Shown one piece after another: positions 33,479 to 44,985 of a stretch of DNA of 64,000 bases. Origin of the DNA: Massospora cicadina (Eukaryota > Entomophthoromycota > Entomophthoromycetes > Entomophthorales > Entomophthoraceae); contig JAKSZP010013291.1 in assembly GCA_022478985.1 (NCBI GenBank), positions 1-64,000 on the forward strand, written 5' to 3'. The number at the start of each line of letters is the position of its first letter. Within the stretch, counting starts at the first letter, position 1. The position numbers and the translations under genes are program-made. Under the pieces are notes generated by a model. It did no database searches, was not told the origin of the DNA, and saw nothing but the letters and a program-made list of their open reading frames with translations.

Positions 33479-34004
33479 CCTAGATTCCTAGCAAGAAAAG
33501 GACTGGGGCATGAGAACACCGCTTCAGACACCTGGTCAAATACTGCATTGGTTCAAGCGGAGTACACTCGTCAATACTCAATGCTGCTTAGGATGACCTT
33601 CAGCATACAGCGTTCTTCCTCTTCCTCCTCACTACTGCCTTCTCAGAGCATGGTCCCCATGACCTTCTGTCATGCCGGGCAGATCAATTTACTCATGACA
33701 ATATAAGTCCCAGGATCTGGTTTCCCCCCATCAGGAAATATGACCTGCTGTCATATTCAGGATTATTGGTCCAGCGTCCTTGCTTTCCTGATTCTCTCCT
33801 CATCATAAACAGGAGACTCTTGCCATCAATGTTTGTTTTGTGGCTTGATTAAGAATACTTATTTCTATTCACCCTCGTTATTTCGCTTATAACCTCTTGG
33901 CTGTAAGTCATTCTTAATTCTTCCCTTGGAGAGCTTATCCCATTAATTTTGAGATTAATTTCCCCAAAATTGGAGCCTAATGGATGATAGAGTGCTTAAT
34001 GTCA

Positions 34005-34020
34005 ACTTCTATATAAGTAT
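34005..34020 (+). promoter_or_regulatory. TATA box before the antisense gene
   Basis: cttctatataagtataac lies about 30 nt upstream of the ATG at 34047. It points in the sense opposite to gag-pol transcription. Confidence 0.5.
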
Positions 34021-34046
34021 AACATACCCCCTCTAGTCCAGCTCAT

Positions 34047-35115
34047 ATGTCAAATTCAGAGTCTCACTACCAGAAGCTTCTTAACAGTATGTCAGATCTG
34101 GACCTCCGTCTCTTCCAGCAGATGAGTCAGGATGCTCAATGGAACCTCTTCTATGGTCCCTCCAGGACTCATATGCCTAGTCTGGTGCAAGCAGCTAGTC
34201 TTTCTGTTGAATTACAAGAAATGGTAACCAATCCCTCTGAAACCAGGCTGGCCATCATTTTGAACAACTCTCAGCTGACTATTCATTTGCAGTCAATTCC
34301 AAAGTTGTCTTCAAAGCCCTCCTGGTTTGGCTCCTTTTGCTGATGCTGCAAACATCATTGTTGATGCTCCAGAGATCATGCTGGTCGCTCTGGATCACCT
34401 GTTCTTGGCTGGGTCAGACTTGCTCCCTGAGTTCCTCTTCCAACTCGTTCAATTCTACAAAACCACTGTACTGGCTTCTGAGCTCTCAATCGGGAACAGC
34501 ATACACTTTGAGCTCCCCTACGCTGAACTCCAGGCCCAAGTCACCAAGTCTTTGACATTAGTGTTGAATTCCTCTGATCTAGACAACCTAATGGATCATG
34601 ATACTGCCGCTTATGCTCTTTGTTTTTCTGGCCAAGTTCTTCAAAGTTGGTTGACGAAGCTTCCAGCCTCACCTGGCTTCCACCAGTCCTCCAGCTTTAA
34701 CTTCAGTGAATCCCGTAGTCATCATTTGCAGGATGCAATCTGCTCTCTGCATAACTACCTCTTCTCTGGAGCTTCTCATCGCTATATGCCATTGATGGTA
34801 TTAATTGGGGGCATGATTTGACAACCCACATCATGTATTCCTTCTTCGCTGCCAGCTCACATGTCCAGTGTCCTTGATGAAGCCCATCAGCAGGCGCTCA
34901 AGACAAATCTTCTGGCTCCGGTGCCTTATTGGGATTACTCAGGGTTATTTGCCGATTGCCTCTTTCTATGTTGTCGTTTTCCTCCCCACTCTGGGGTTTT
35001 GCAATTAGCATCTTATGACATTTCAATTTCCCTTCCCCTAGTCGCGTTTTCTCAGGGCTTGGCGTCCACTCAACAAATGTGGTTTCATGTAGGTCTCACC
35101 CTCGCAAGTGTCTGA
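34047..35115 (+). pseudogene. Antisense accessory gene in gypsy B, unknown protein
   Basis: Plus-strand gene inside a minus-strand element, between the integrase end and the 3' LTR. It begins MSNSESHYQKLLNSMSDLDL and ends WFHVGLTLASV-stop; about 356 codons. One frameshift (near 34325, ..PKLSSKP / LAPFADAANI) and one TGA (34819) interrupt an otherwise continuous frame: 34327-34821 and 34861-35115 are in the same frame. Composition is ordinary globular protein, largely helical, with Leu/Ser/Gln-rich segments and no transmembrane run, knuckle or catalytic motif I recognise. A TATA box sits in front. The pol reading frame has already ended, so the ORF is not a pol shadow. Antisense ORFs at this position are known in some plant Ty3/gypsy lineages. 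It may be an element accessory gene or a captured host gene. Confidence 0.65.
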
Positions 35116-35344
35116 TCGCATATCAATTTTGATGGGCTGTTTCTTTCTACAGCAATCCATCCTCCCTCCCCCAAGAGGTGACATAGGCGGAATCATCCCC
35201 ATACTGAGGATGACCAATAAAAATTAAAAATTGTAAAAAATATCTCAGCTTTTTTATCTATGCATTTTAAAATCTTTTTTTACAAAATCTTTTATCACTT
35301 TTTTATCTTTATTCTTCTTTTTTCCTATGGGACTTGACCTTGTC

Positions 35345-35516
35345 TTGGTTCAGAGGTCCATCTTTTCCCCAAACTGGGTCCTGGGTACTTAAACTACCAG
35401 TTTTCCATGGTTCAGAGGTCCTTTTTTTGGACTTAACCATCTAGATTGGTTCAGAGGTCCTTTTTCAGACTTGACCTAATCATCAGGATATGACCAACTT
35501 AATGGTTCATCAGTCC
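35345..35516. repeat. Short direct repeats ttggttcagaggtcc (x4)
   Basis: Copies at 35345, 35408, 35446 and 35502 (last one divergent), each near a ..gacttgacc.. phrase. They fall at the end of pol, around the integrase C-terminus. Confidence 0.65.
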
Positions 35517-35539
35517 TTTGGGAATTCTTTTTTATTTTT

Positions 35540-38500
35540 TACTTCGATCCAATGCTTTAGATACTTAGCATGGACTCGAATTACTACTTTTTCATCAAAG
35601 AGATTCTTATTGGAGTAAGCATTGGTCGCCGTCTTAGCAATTACTTTGAATGGACCCAACCACAATGCATCCAATTTGTTTCTTTATCTAAAACCATGCA
35701 TATCACAATAGGTGACTCTTTCTCCTATCTTGATATTCTTCCAATGCCAGTCAGTTCTTGTCATCCATCATTTTCGCTTGTATCCTTTTCTTCAAGGTTG
35801 TATCAAATACTTGTGATTGCTTATTGATCAAGATACTTGTCAGTCAGTTCAAGTATTGTTTTGTACTCATCCCTGACATAGGTTATACTACTGAATATAG
35901 TATTGGCGGCAACGCGGCTTTCCTCCAATATAGTAATACAAATGGCGACTTTCCCGTAGCTGTATTATAACTAATGTTGTAGGAGAATGTCACCAAACTC
36001 AGGTATGTTCCCCACGTGGAAGTTCTCCCTGCAACTAGCTTCCTCAGCGTCATGGCCAGCGTCCCATTGACCCATTTTACCAGTCCATTCATCTCCAGCC
36101 GATATGGTACTGACATGACTCCTCAGATCCCCATTATTTCATTTAGCCTTGGGATCACATGAGACATGAAGTTGGTCCTATTGTCACTCAATAGGACTTG
36201 CAGACATCCATGCTGGTATAACACTTGATCCAGGATGAACCTTACAGTACTGGTAGCGTCTACTCTGGTTAGAGCTTTTGTTAAAACTATCTTGTTAGAT
36301 GGTCGATGGCTACAATGATGTACTTGACTCCTCCTGTGCTCATTGCCAGCAGTCCCATCACGTTGATGGACACAGTGTGCCAGGTGAATCCAGGTTGGAC
36401 CAGTCAGTATCCAGTTATATTCTTGTGTGGGTTATGCAGCTGTCACTCCAAGCAACAAGCCAGATGATCCGCGACATCATAGTTAGTTGATTCCCAGTAA
36501 TAATACTGGTGATTAAGGTTGGTCGTTTTTCTCAGGCCTCCATGCCCAACAACTTTATGAGCTGCTTGTACTATTGCTGCTCTTTCCAACAGTTTCAGGA
36601 ATAACAGCCACTTCCTGTTGATCATCTTGAATACTTGTCCAACCATAGTCTTGGTGTTTTCCATCGCTCTTCAAAGCGCATCTTAGATTTCTTGAGGCTT
36701 GTCCTCGATTCTTCCTTTGACCATTCTCTGGAATAGCTCATCCGCCTGCGGGTATACCAACTGGACCATTGGTAAGCGCAATAAGCCATTCGCATTCTAG
36801 TGAGAAGACCCCGCTCAGTGGACTATCTCATAATCATAAGCCTGAAGCTTAAGTGCCCACCGGGCCAGTCATCCTTCTGGTTCCCTTAGATTGTGCAGCC
36901 AATGCAGCAAAGAGTGGTCCATCACCACCTTAAAGTGCGTTCTGTGGACATACACCTGAAACTGCTTACAGGCATAAATGACCGCAAGGCGTTCACGCTC
37001 AATCATGGTGTAGTTCCTCTCAGCGGCTGAGAGTGTCCAGCTCACATACGCCACTGGATGCTTGTCCCCAAGTTCATCTACTTGGCTCAGTACGGCGCCA
37101 ATCGCCATCAACAAAGCATCAGTTTGAATGATAAACTCCTGATCAGAATTTGGATATTTCAGAATCGGCGAATCTATCAAATACTGGCGTAACTCATTGA
37201 AGGAGTCCTGGGCCTCTTCATTCCATAAAAATCCTCTTTTTGGGTCCTTTAATAAATGAAATAAAGGCTCAGCTATTTGGGCGAAATACCAAATAAATCT
37301 TCTGTAGTATCCGACCATCCCAAGAAACACTTGGATATCTCAGACACTCTTCAGCACAGCCATGCTCTCTATAGCTGCTATCTTCTGGGTTTGCAGCTGC
37401 AATCCACTTAAGTTGATCACAAATCCCAGGTATTCCAACTCTTTCTTGAAGAAGTGGCACTTCCTTGGCTTGAGCTTCAGGTTAGCCGCGGACATTCTCT
37501 TAAAAACTTCTTCTAAGTGGTGCAGGTGATCAGTAAACGTCCTACTGAACACATTGATATTGTCCAAAAATACCAGGACGCATGACAACTTCAAGTCGCT
37601 TAATATCACGTCCATGGCCTTCTGGAATGTTGCAGGCGCATTGCAAAGACCCTGGGGCATCCTCATTAGCTGGTATAACCCCTGCGCGGTAATAATTGCA
37701 CATTTTTTCTTGGTCTTCTTCTGGCAAGTCGATCTGTCAGTATCCTGAGATTAGGTCCATTGCGGAAAAAACTTCACTTCTCCTAATTGATCCAGCACAT
37801 CATCAATCCTCAGTAGGGGATACAAATTATTCTTCATAATTTTGTTCAGCCTATGATAGTCAATCACCACCTGATTCAATCCATCCTTCTTCTTCACGAT
37901 CATAATCAGACTTTCCAGGGACTTGACAACAGAACTAGAAGCCATGCTTCACTAGTTTACTGATCTCATCCTCCACTACCACTTCAGCGGCTTACAATTT
38001 TTGGATCAGTCTCATACTTATTGGTAGATTTTCCCCGGTGTCAACCTTGTGAATTTACGTCTTGAGCGCATCCAAATTGTGGTCGTCCTGAGTGAACACT
38101 TCCCAATATTTCTCAAATAATTCGAGCGCCTCCTCCTTCTGCCCTTCCAGAAGATCTGCGAGCTGCTTCTGATTAATAAATAGGCTGATGCTTTTGGCCA
38201 CCCTGGCCAGTAATCCCATTTCCTCAAGAGATCCAAAATCATGAGCTCATCTCAATTCTGCTGTTGGGATTAAATAAATAAATGTGATTATTTGATTCCT
38301 CTTGATCCTCATTGAGTTCTTCGCTCAAATTCGCCAAGAGAACTCATATTTCTCAATGGCCCAGCATTATTATCCCGGGAGCCACCCATGGCTCCACTCT
38401 GGACTTCTTCCAGGGGCTTCCAACTTCTCCATACAACAGCTCCAGAATCTCTAAAGTAAACCCTGTGACGACTAACATCTGCGATCTAGCCAGTATGGTT

Positions 38501-38884
38501 CTTTCCTTCTTGATCCTTAATGAAATTCCCCATTTTCTAGGATTTCCGCTGGCATCTCTTGTCACTTCCTACCAACTAATTGGTATTGAATCGGTACAAT
38601 TCCATCATTGTATATCAGATTAATGAAGTTGTTTCTCCGATTCAACAGAACTTCACCATCCTTCTGGTATACCAATGGTAACGTCTGACTCAGGATGGTC
38701 AACGTTTTATCCTTGAAGTTAAATTTAACTCCATACTTCTGCATAAACTCAGTTTTGATCAGGATATCAAAGTTTTAGTTCACCAAAACCATTGCTGGCG
38801 CAGATACCACCAACAACTCAGATTATAGTGGCAGCGCATTATACACTCCACCGAAAACAGTGCTGTTCAGCCCAGCTGTTACAT
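35540..38884 (-). pseudogene. gypsy B pol: protease, RT, RNase H, integrase
   Basis: Order on the minus strand. Protease end: 38884-38560, LVN-stop-NFDILI. RT: 37945-37340; IDYHRLNKI, PQGLCNAPATFQKAM, CVLVFLDNINVFS (catalytic YLDD reads FLDN), LKLKPRKCHFFKKELEYLGF. Connection and RNase H: 37330-36869; GMVGYYRRFIWYFAQIAEPL, IIQTDALLMAIGAVLSQ, NYTMIERERLAVIYACKQF, VVMDHSLLHWL. Integrase: 36664-35540; zinc-binding H..H at AHKVVGHGGLRKTTN, DDE core around YRLEMNGLVKWVNGTLA (catalytic Glu as EMNG), and a GPF/Y end (ALWLGPFKVIAKTA, VHAKYLKHW). Frameshifts and stops throughout and the RT Asp loss make it dead. gag of this copy is not visible beyond the LINE at 38.9 kb. Confidence 0.85.
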
Positions 38885-38949
38885 ATTCTTTCTTTTTTTT
38901 AGTACTAGATGGTCCCAACCCAGGGGGGATTCATCGATGTTTATTGAAA

Positions 38950-41900
38950 TACGCCTGGGCTCTAAGAGCCTGAGGCGAGGAAGGGGAGGGAGGAGGCATC
39001 GAGAAAGGGAGGGGGTTTGCGCGCCAGAGCCGTGCTGCAGTGACAACTGAGCAGGGGAGGGTTGGCGACATAGTGCAGACCTTCAGGGCCATCTCAAAGT
39101 GTACCCAAAAGTGGGTGATCATTTGTGGAAGGGTCCACACCTGCTGGTCAAGGGCAGCACGAAGGAAGGAGTTATGGATGGTCCAGATGGCTGTGGCATA
39201 GGCGAGGACACGGAGGGGTCAGTGGCAACCAGGCAATGTCTGCTCAAACATGAGGTCTTGCACAGGGTGTCCAGACCAGGGATGAGCATGGAGGAGCGCG
39301 CGGGCCTTTGGCCAAAATGCGGCGACACCTGGACAGGTGAAAAAATGATGGAGGTGGGAGTCAATAGGCTCCACACAGTGGGGGCCGCTTCGGTGCTGGA
39401 AGGTAGGGCCAGTCCGGTTCCCTGTCCTGTATGAACAGTGGAGCACCCTCCATAAGGTGTTGGACACCTTTGCTGACAGGATGAGGTGATAGACGTCCTT
39501 CCACAATTCCTTAAGGTCAAATCTCACGGAGGGAGGGAGGAGCTCAAGGAGTCTTGGGCGGATGGGAGGACGATCTTGGGGGTTGAGGCGAGTTGTGACA
39601 ACTTGTCCCTTGTGCACAATTGCATGGCGATGGGGGCTGAGGCCAGGGCCTTCCCTTCTGTATGGGAAGGCATGGTGGATCCGCGCGCCTACTCGTTTCA
39701 GGGCAAGGAGAGCCTGGTTCCAGTAGGGGGATGAGGATGGTTTTAGGCGATGGCCTGGGTGGTTTGTGAGCCACTCCCCTAATGAGGTCAGAGATGCTCT
39801 AGGAAGACCCAGAGCTGCTGACACTGACTGGCGGAGGGCGGGCGCCCATTGGGGCATGGGGGTCGCGTCCCAGCAGACGATCGGCCATAGGAACTTCCGG
39901 AAGATTGTGGTGGCGTGGGATCGCGTGTCCAGAAGCCTTAGGCCCCCTTCATTGCAGGGTTGGGCAATGGTTGAGAGGGCCATTGGTGGATGGTTTGAGC
40001 CCCAGATCCAACAGCGGAGGAGTACATTGAGCCGCGTATAAAAGGCATCTGTGAATGGGCAGACGTGCGCTAGGAACCAGACTTTGGAGAGGAGGAACAC
40101 ATTGGCCATCAGAGCTCGAACCTGGGGGGTGATGTGCCGCCGGTTCCAGCTGGCAATCCTGGAGTTAACTGCTGCAAGGAGCAAGTCCTCATTGTCTTTT
40201 AGCGCAACTCCTTGTTGGTTGGTGAGAACGCCCAGGTGACGGAAGGTACCGCGCTCAGGTTCAATGCCAAATGGTGGGGGGAAGGTGGGGGAGCCGACCT
40301 GTACAACTGTTGTCTTAGAGGTGTTGACCATGGCGTTGGACGCCTTGGTGTACCTCTCAATGGTCACAGCAGCGAGGGCAACATCCCCCAGGGCAGCCAA
40401 ATGCAATGGCAGTGTCATCTGCAAATGCCATGGTGCGTGTGGGGGCTTTACCTGGGACCAGAATCCCTGTTAGCTTGTCCTGTAAGGAGGCCTAAGAGGG
40501 GTTAAGGGTGATGTTAAAAAGGATAGGGCTCAGGGGGTCCCCTTGCCGGAGACCTTGTCCAACTGGTACTGCCACTGTAAAACCCATTGGCGCCAGGACT
40601 CTGGTGTGGAGCTGGTCATAGAGCGCTAATATCCGGCGCCTAGCTGCGGGGGGAGATGGAAGTGGGCCAGTGAAGCATCAATATACTTCCAGGCCACCCA
40701 ATCATATGCTTTCTCCATATCCAGGAGAGCCACAAAGCCATTCACCTTACGAGAGTTAGCAGTCAAAGTCACGTGAAGGTCATTATAGTTATCCCATAAC
40801 GACCTCCCCGGAATAAAACCGTGCTGGGATGGGGAGAGGCGAGGTGACACCCATTTGGTGATGCGGTTGGCCAGAAGCTTCATGAAGAGCTTGTGGTCTG
40901 TGTTGATCAACGCTATGGGGCGCCAGTTCGCCAGGTTCTCACGGTCTGACTTCTTGTGAATGAGGGTTGTGATTGAGCCTCTGGAGTCGGGGAGGACCTC
41001 GCCATTCACCAAGAGTGCAGCGAAGAGGTCGCGGAGGGTTCTGGCTATCACCGCAGGTTCCAGAAGGTACACCTCGATGGGTATTCCATCTGGGCCTGGG
41101 CTTTAAGCCGTGGGGATTTCAGAAGGGTTTCCATTACCTCCTGGATGGAAATAGGCGCCAGTAGAGCCTCATCAGCCCGTGGGTCAATGAGCGGCTCTGG
41201 AGCCCACCACAGGAAGTCTTGGATGTCCGACGGGTCCACCTGGGTGGCATGGAAGAGGCTGGAGTAGAAGCGGTGTAGTTCCTGCGTGATTTCCTCCTTA
41301 TCCAAAGTGGTTGTAGTGCCAATCTTCAGTGCAGTAATATCCTGTGCTGTTGACCGGGCTTTCTGTTTCTGAAAGAAGAAGCGGGTGGGGCGTTCCCATT
41401 GAGCATAGTAACGAGATGTTGTAAAGTTTGCTGCCCGTTCTTCCTACAGTGTGAGCTCCAAGCGGAGTGCTTCCTGCGCCGCTTCCCAGTCTTCCAACCA
41501 TCTGGGAGAGGGCGAAGGCTGGCAGTTTCGCTCCAGATGTCTGATTCTGGCTTCCGCCCTTTTGACTCTGGCGCGAGCTGCGGTCATCTGGGCTTTGGCA
41601 CAGTTGTAAGCAACGCGGGAGATGCTCTCCTTGGTCACCGCCCATCTAGCCTTGTGGTCAAGCAGGTGGGGTGGGGGGAGGTGAGAGTCTCTCAGATGGT
41701 CATAGACAGCTTCTCCTTAATGAAGGGGTTGTTGAGAAGAGCTGGGGCAACCCTAGGCCAGAACCTACGTGACAGTCTAAGCGTGGTGGTGGGGACAACG
41801 GTGAGTGACCTGTGTAACTCAGATGGTTGTCACGAGAGATGGGAGAGGAGACGCGGCCAATTAGCAGGGGGCCAATTAGTGCCATATCTATGCGTGACGC

Positions 41901-42524
41901 TGACTGGAAAGCTCCTCCATCATACTGGATCCTAGTCATGCAACCTAGGCCAGACACGGAGGGTGGAAGCGCATGCATAAAGACACTCATGCGAAAGAAA
42001 TTTTGGAGGCGACTTGATCCAGGGCGTTCCTTTGCTACAGGGGGGTAAGAGTCACGGACGCGACTTATAGTTGTGTTGAAATCTCCCAAGAGGACTGTAT
42101 TCCGTGGGAGATTGAGTTGGACGAGCTTTTCCAAGAGCCGGTTTTGCTCTTGACCTGCATTAGGCAGGTAGATGCTTGCAGCGAAGAAAGAGAAGTCAGG
42201 AGTGGTGAGTTTGGCCAGTATGAGGTGGCCACCTAGATAATGTGAAAAATAATGGGTTTTAACCCGGGGATTCAAAACAATAAGGGCGGCATGGTTTGTC
42301 CAGAAGGAGTTGCCTCCAAACTGTTCATTCCATGCAGATTGTTCGTGGGGGATGATATGGGGCTCCTGGACAGCAGCGATGTCAATTTGTGCTGACCTGA
42401 AGTTGCTGATGAGGCGGGCTCTCGCTTGAAGTCCCACAACCCATTCGCGTTGATGGATAGCAGGGCCAGGGTGCTGCCGTGGGGACTCATAGCTGTTCCC
42501 CTCCATGTCCTGGGGGGTTGTCAC
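38950..42524 (-). pseudogene. LINE ORF2: endonuclease, RT, Cys/His module
   Basis: Endonuclease: LALLSINANGLWDFK (42466 region), frameshift, then IDIAAVQEPHII, LPRNTVLLGDFNTTIS and ASRIDMALIG (42390-41860). RT: SPRLKAQAQMEYP; SRGSITTLIHKKSDRENLAN, WRPIALINTDHKLFMKLLAN, QHGFIPGRSLWDN, ALLDMEKAYDWVAW (41072-40640); FADD intact at 40414-40425 but followed by a frameshift. The 401-codon open segment 39219-40424 holds the thumb (NMAMVNTSKT-like ASNAMVNTSKT) and the C-terminal module with H..HHFFTC. Known role: nicks target DNA and primes cDNA synthesis there. Several frameshifts, but most motifs are well kept, so this is the youngest large LINE here. Confidence 0.85.
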
Positions 42525-42527
42525 AGC

Positions 42528-44743
42528 TTAAACCTGCTTCTGTGAGGCGGCTAGTTTTGAGTCCTTTAGCTTGACTATTAGCTGCAATCTGTGAGGAGCG
42601 TCAAGGGTTCTGAGGGGAAGGAGAGGGTGGGGGGCGGAGGACCCAGTAAGCCAGCCTAGGATGCTGCCCCCGCTCTGTTGCAGGGGAAGGACCTGAGGGT
42701 GATCAACGGCGACCTCCGCGGTGTCCCCATTTGATGAGTCTGAGTCCATATTCACTTCCTCCAACACTGCAAAGGAGCCGCGTGAAATGGACTGTGGGGT
42801 TGGGGTAGGACTCTTTGAGGTGGCACTTCTACCGCAGGCCGCGGGTTGCCAGTCCATGCTGGTGGGCATAGCTCCATTGGGAGCTGAGGGTTGATGCGAT
42901 AAATTGCTGGTGGAGGTTGGTGGGGGTGCCGCGGAGCCCTGAGTGGGGGTGGCTGACGAGGGGCACCCTGTGGGAGATGCCTTGCGCTTGGTGAGAGAGG
43001 GAGTTGACTCTGGGAGATTGGAGGGGGTGCCCACTGGAAGGGGGGCATGAGCGTGAAGGTATCCCATACCAATAGTGGGGTTAGCTGTTTCAACTGCTAG
43101 GCGTAAGGCCTCAGGGGACAGGTCTTGAACGGGAACCCATTGTGTGGGTTGTGGAATTGCTGCTGCGGCCACGTGGGATCGTTTTTGGCCTGGTTTAGGC
43201 CCCTGGGTGGTGGCTAAGAGGGATTGTTTTCGAGCTGTGCAGCCACTATAAAAGTGTCCAAGGGCGTTACACCATGAACACTGGGGGCGCGTCTGATCAG
43301 GGTTGACAAAAAAGATCTCGGGGCATGCCCCAACTACCGCCACATGAAAAATAACCTCAATGTTGCAGGATACAGTGGGGGAGGGGATGAACGACGCCCT
43401 AGCAGTGCAAGCTCTTTGAGTGGGAGCATAGTAAGAGGTGATGCTAAAGTCCACTGAAAGAACAGACCCAAACTCCATTAAACCACGATGGAGCGCCAGT
43501 TTAAGAGACTCAGGATCAACAGTCGTTGGTAGGTTGGAAAAAGTAACTCATGAAATTTTCTCCAGGTGAGAGCATGTGCAGGAGATGCGAAGAGATCCAA
43601 GAGGAATAATGACCTGGAGGGTGGCAGCATGGTCAGCAAGGGCAGCTTCAGTGAAGCCCACATCGATGTAGTGGCCCTCCACTGATTCATGGATGGTGGT
43701 ATTAATTGGGAATGTTTCCGCAATCGCTGCAAAGTATGAGAATTAATCCTCCATATAGAATTCAACAGGGTTATGCCCATAATAAAGGCGAATTGCGTGG
43801 GAGAGGGTTGAGTGAGGTAGAGCTTTTTGCGCTCTAGTTTCGGCCCATTTCTTCTTAACATCAGCAATAAATGCCACTTCACAGGATCAGCTTTGGGTAT
43901 CATTGGTGCCAGAGGTTTTTCCACGCCCCAGTGGCTCCTTTGGTACGTTTGTGTTTGCTTTGGGCTGCAATCATGGGTTGAGTGTGAGCTGGTGGTTTGG
44001 ACAAGTTTGCAGAGTTCCCTTGTTGCTGGAATGTTACAGCAGTTGCTGGCGTCATATTAAATTGAGGGGCGGATTTTTGGGCCTCGCTAAATTGGGGAGG
44101 CCCATCCAGATTTGAATTAACTCCAGCCATTTGGGAGGAGGGCGATGTTTCATCACCATCCCAATCTATTTGGGTAAATTCAGCCTGAGTATTTGCTGTG
44201 ATTTCGTGGGCAAAACTCACTGGCTGATTGAATTGGTCGTTTTCAGCATATGGAGATAAAGTGCCAACTTGAGAAGTACCTATTATGGGGTTTAAATGGG
44301 ACGGGTGAGATTGGAAAAGGTGTGAAGTTCCAAAATCCGAACCATTTGAATCCCCATTTGAGAAGAGTGGATTGTCTTAATTTGGTGCTTAGTGAACCAG
44401 AATGTGCGGCTAATCCAACCTTACATCTGAGGGTTTGGGGGCCAGGTAGCTGGGTATCGCCCCTCATGGGGGGATCCAGAAACACGGCGTCAGCAATAAT
44501 AGATGGTGCTGAATTAGCTGACACAATGGGGGAGGTGAATGCCTGGATGGGCTGAGTTGCATTCAACTGAGCAGACGCCATTAAAACAGCGTGGGTGATG
44601 TCCTCCTTGGTTGGAGGGGGCCCAGCGGGTTGGTGGAGGTAGTGCACGCAGAGCTGTTGGGCGTGCAGGTTGCAAGAAGTGCGATCAGGTGAACTGGCGC
44701 TAGTTGAAGTAGCTCCAGGTTGGGGGGTGGTGCCTGCTTTCAT
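42528..44743 (-). pseudogene. LINE ORF1 of the 38.9-kb element
   Basis: Open segments 44743-44243, 44220-43900, 43924-43478 and 43478-42528 in shifting frames. They start MKAGTTPQPGATSTSASSP. An acidic/Gln-rich N-terminal part is followed by an RNA-binding-like core. The knuckle CSWCNALGHFYSGC (about 43285-43244; CX2CX4HX4C) leads into a long Pro/Ser/Thr-rich tail. The last segment of 316 codons is intact. ORF1 ends just before ORF2, overlapping or abutting near 42528. Three or more frameshifts. Confidence 0.75.
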
Positions 44744-44985
44744 GGCTGCTGCTTAAGAGCGGGTGATTCTGGTTGACCCAGAGGTGGGTAACCGGGGGTT
44801 GCTTCGTTTGGGGTGGTGCTGGCTCGTTTGGCTGAGCCCGCAGGTTCTTTTGTGGGGTTTCCCACCATATTTGCTAGTAGTTTTTGTAAATCTCTTTAGT
44901 GGAGCTAAATTTTAAGGCTGAATTGATTTTTGAAAAGTGATGCTTAGTGGAAAGAGATGGGTCTGGGGCGAGCTTAATCTTCTTG

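Larger units (their letters stand above)
38885..44985 (-). mobile_element. LINE (Tx1/L1-like), nearly full length
   Basis: The 3' terminus is at 38890-38925: minus strand gggttgggaccatctagtac then a run of A. This is the exact tail seen alone at many places in the window. The 5' end is near 44900-44985 but no target duplication was found there, so the upstream edge is uncertain. The insertion interrupts the gypsy B protease. ORF1 lies at 44743-42528 and ORF2 at 42524-38950. The 688-bp copy at 58079-58766 is a 5'-truncated relative of its 3' end. Composition is strongly GC-rich against an AT-rich background. Confidence 0.85.

Noticed and set aside
41399..41935. 178-codon plus-strand ORF
   Set aside because: Antisense to LINE ORF2; the minus strand shows genuine endonuclease/RT motifs.
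42752..43093. 113-codon Pro-rich minus-strand frame inside LINE ORF1
   Set aside because: It is an alternative frame of the Pro/Ser-rich ORF1 tail, whose 316-codon frame carries the CCHC knuckle.
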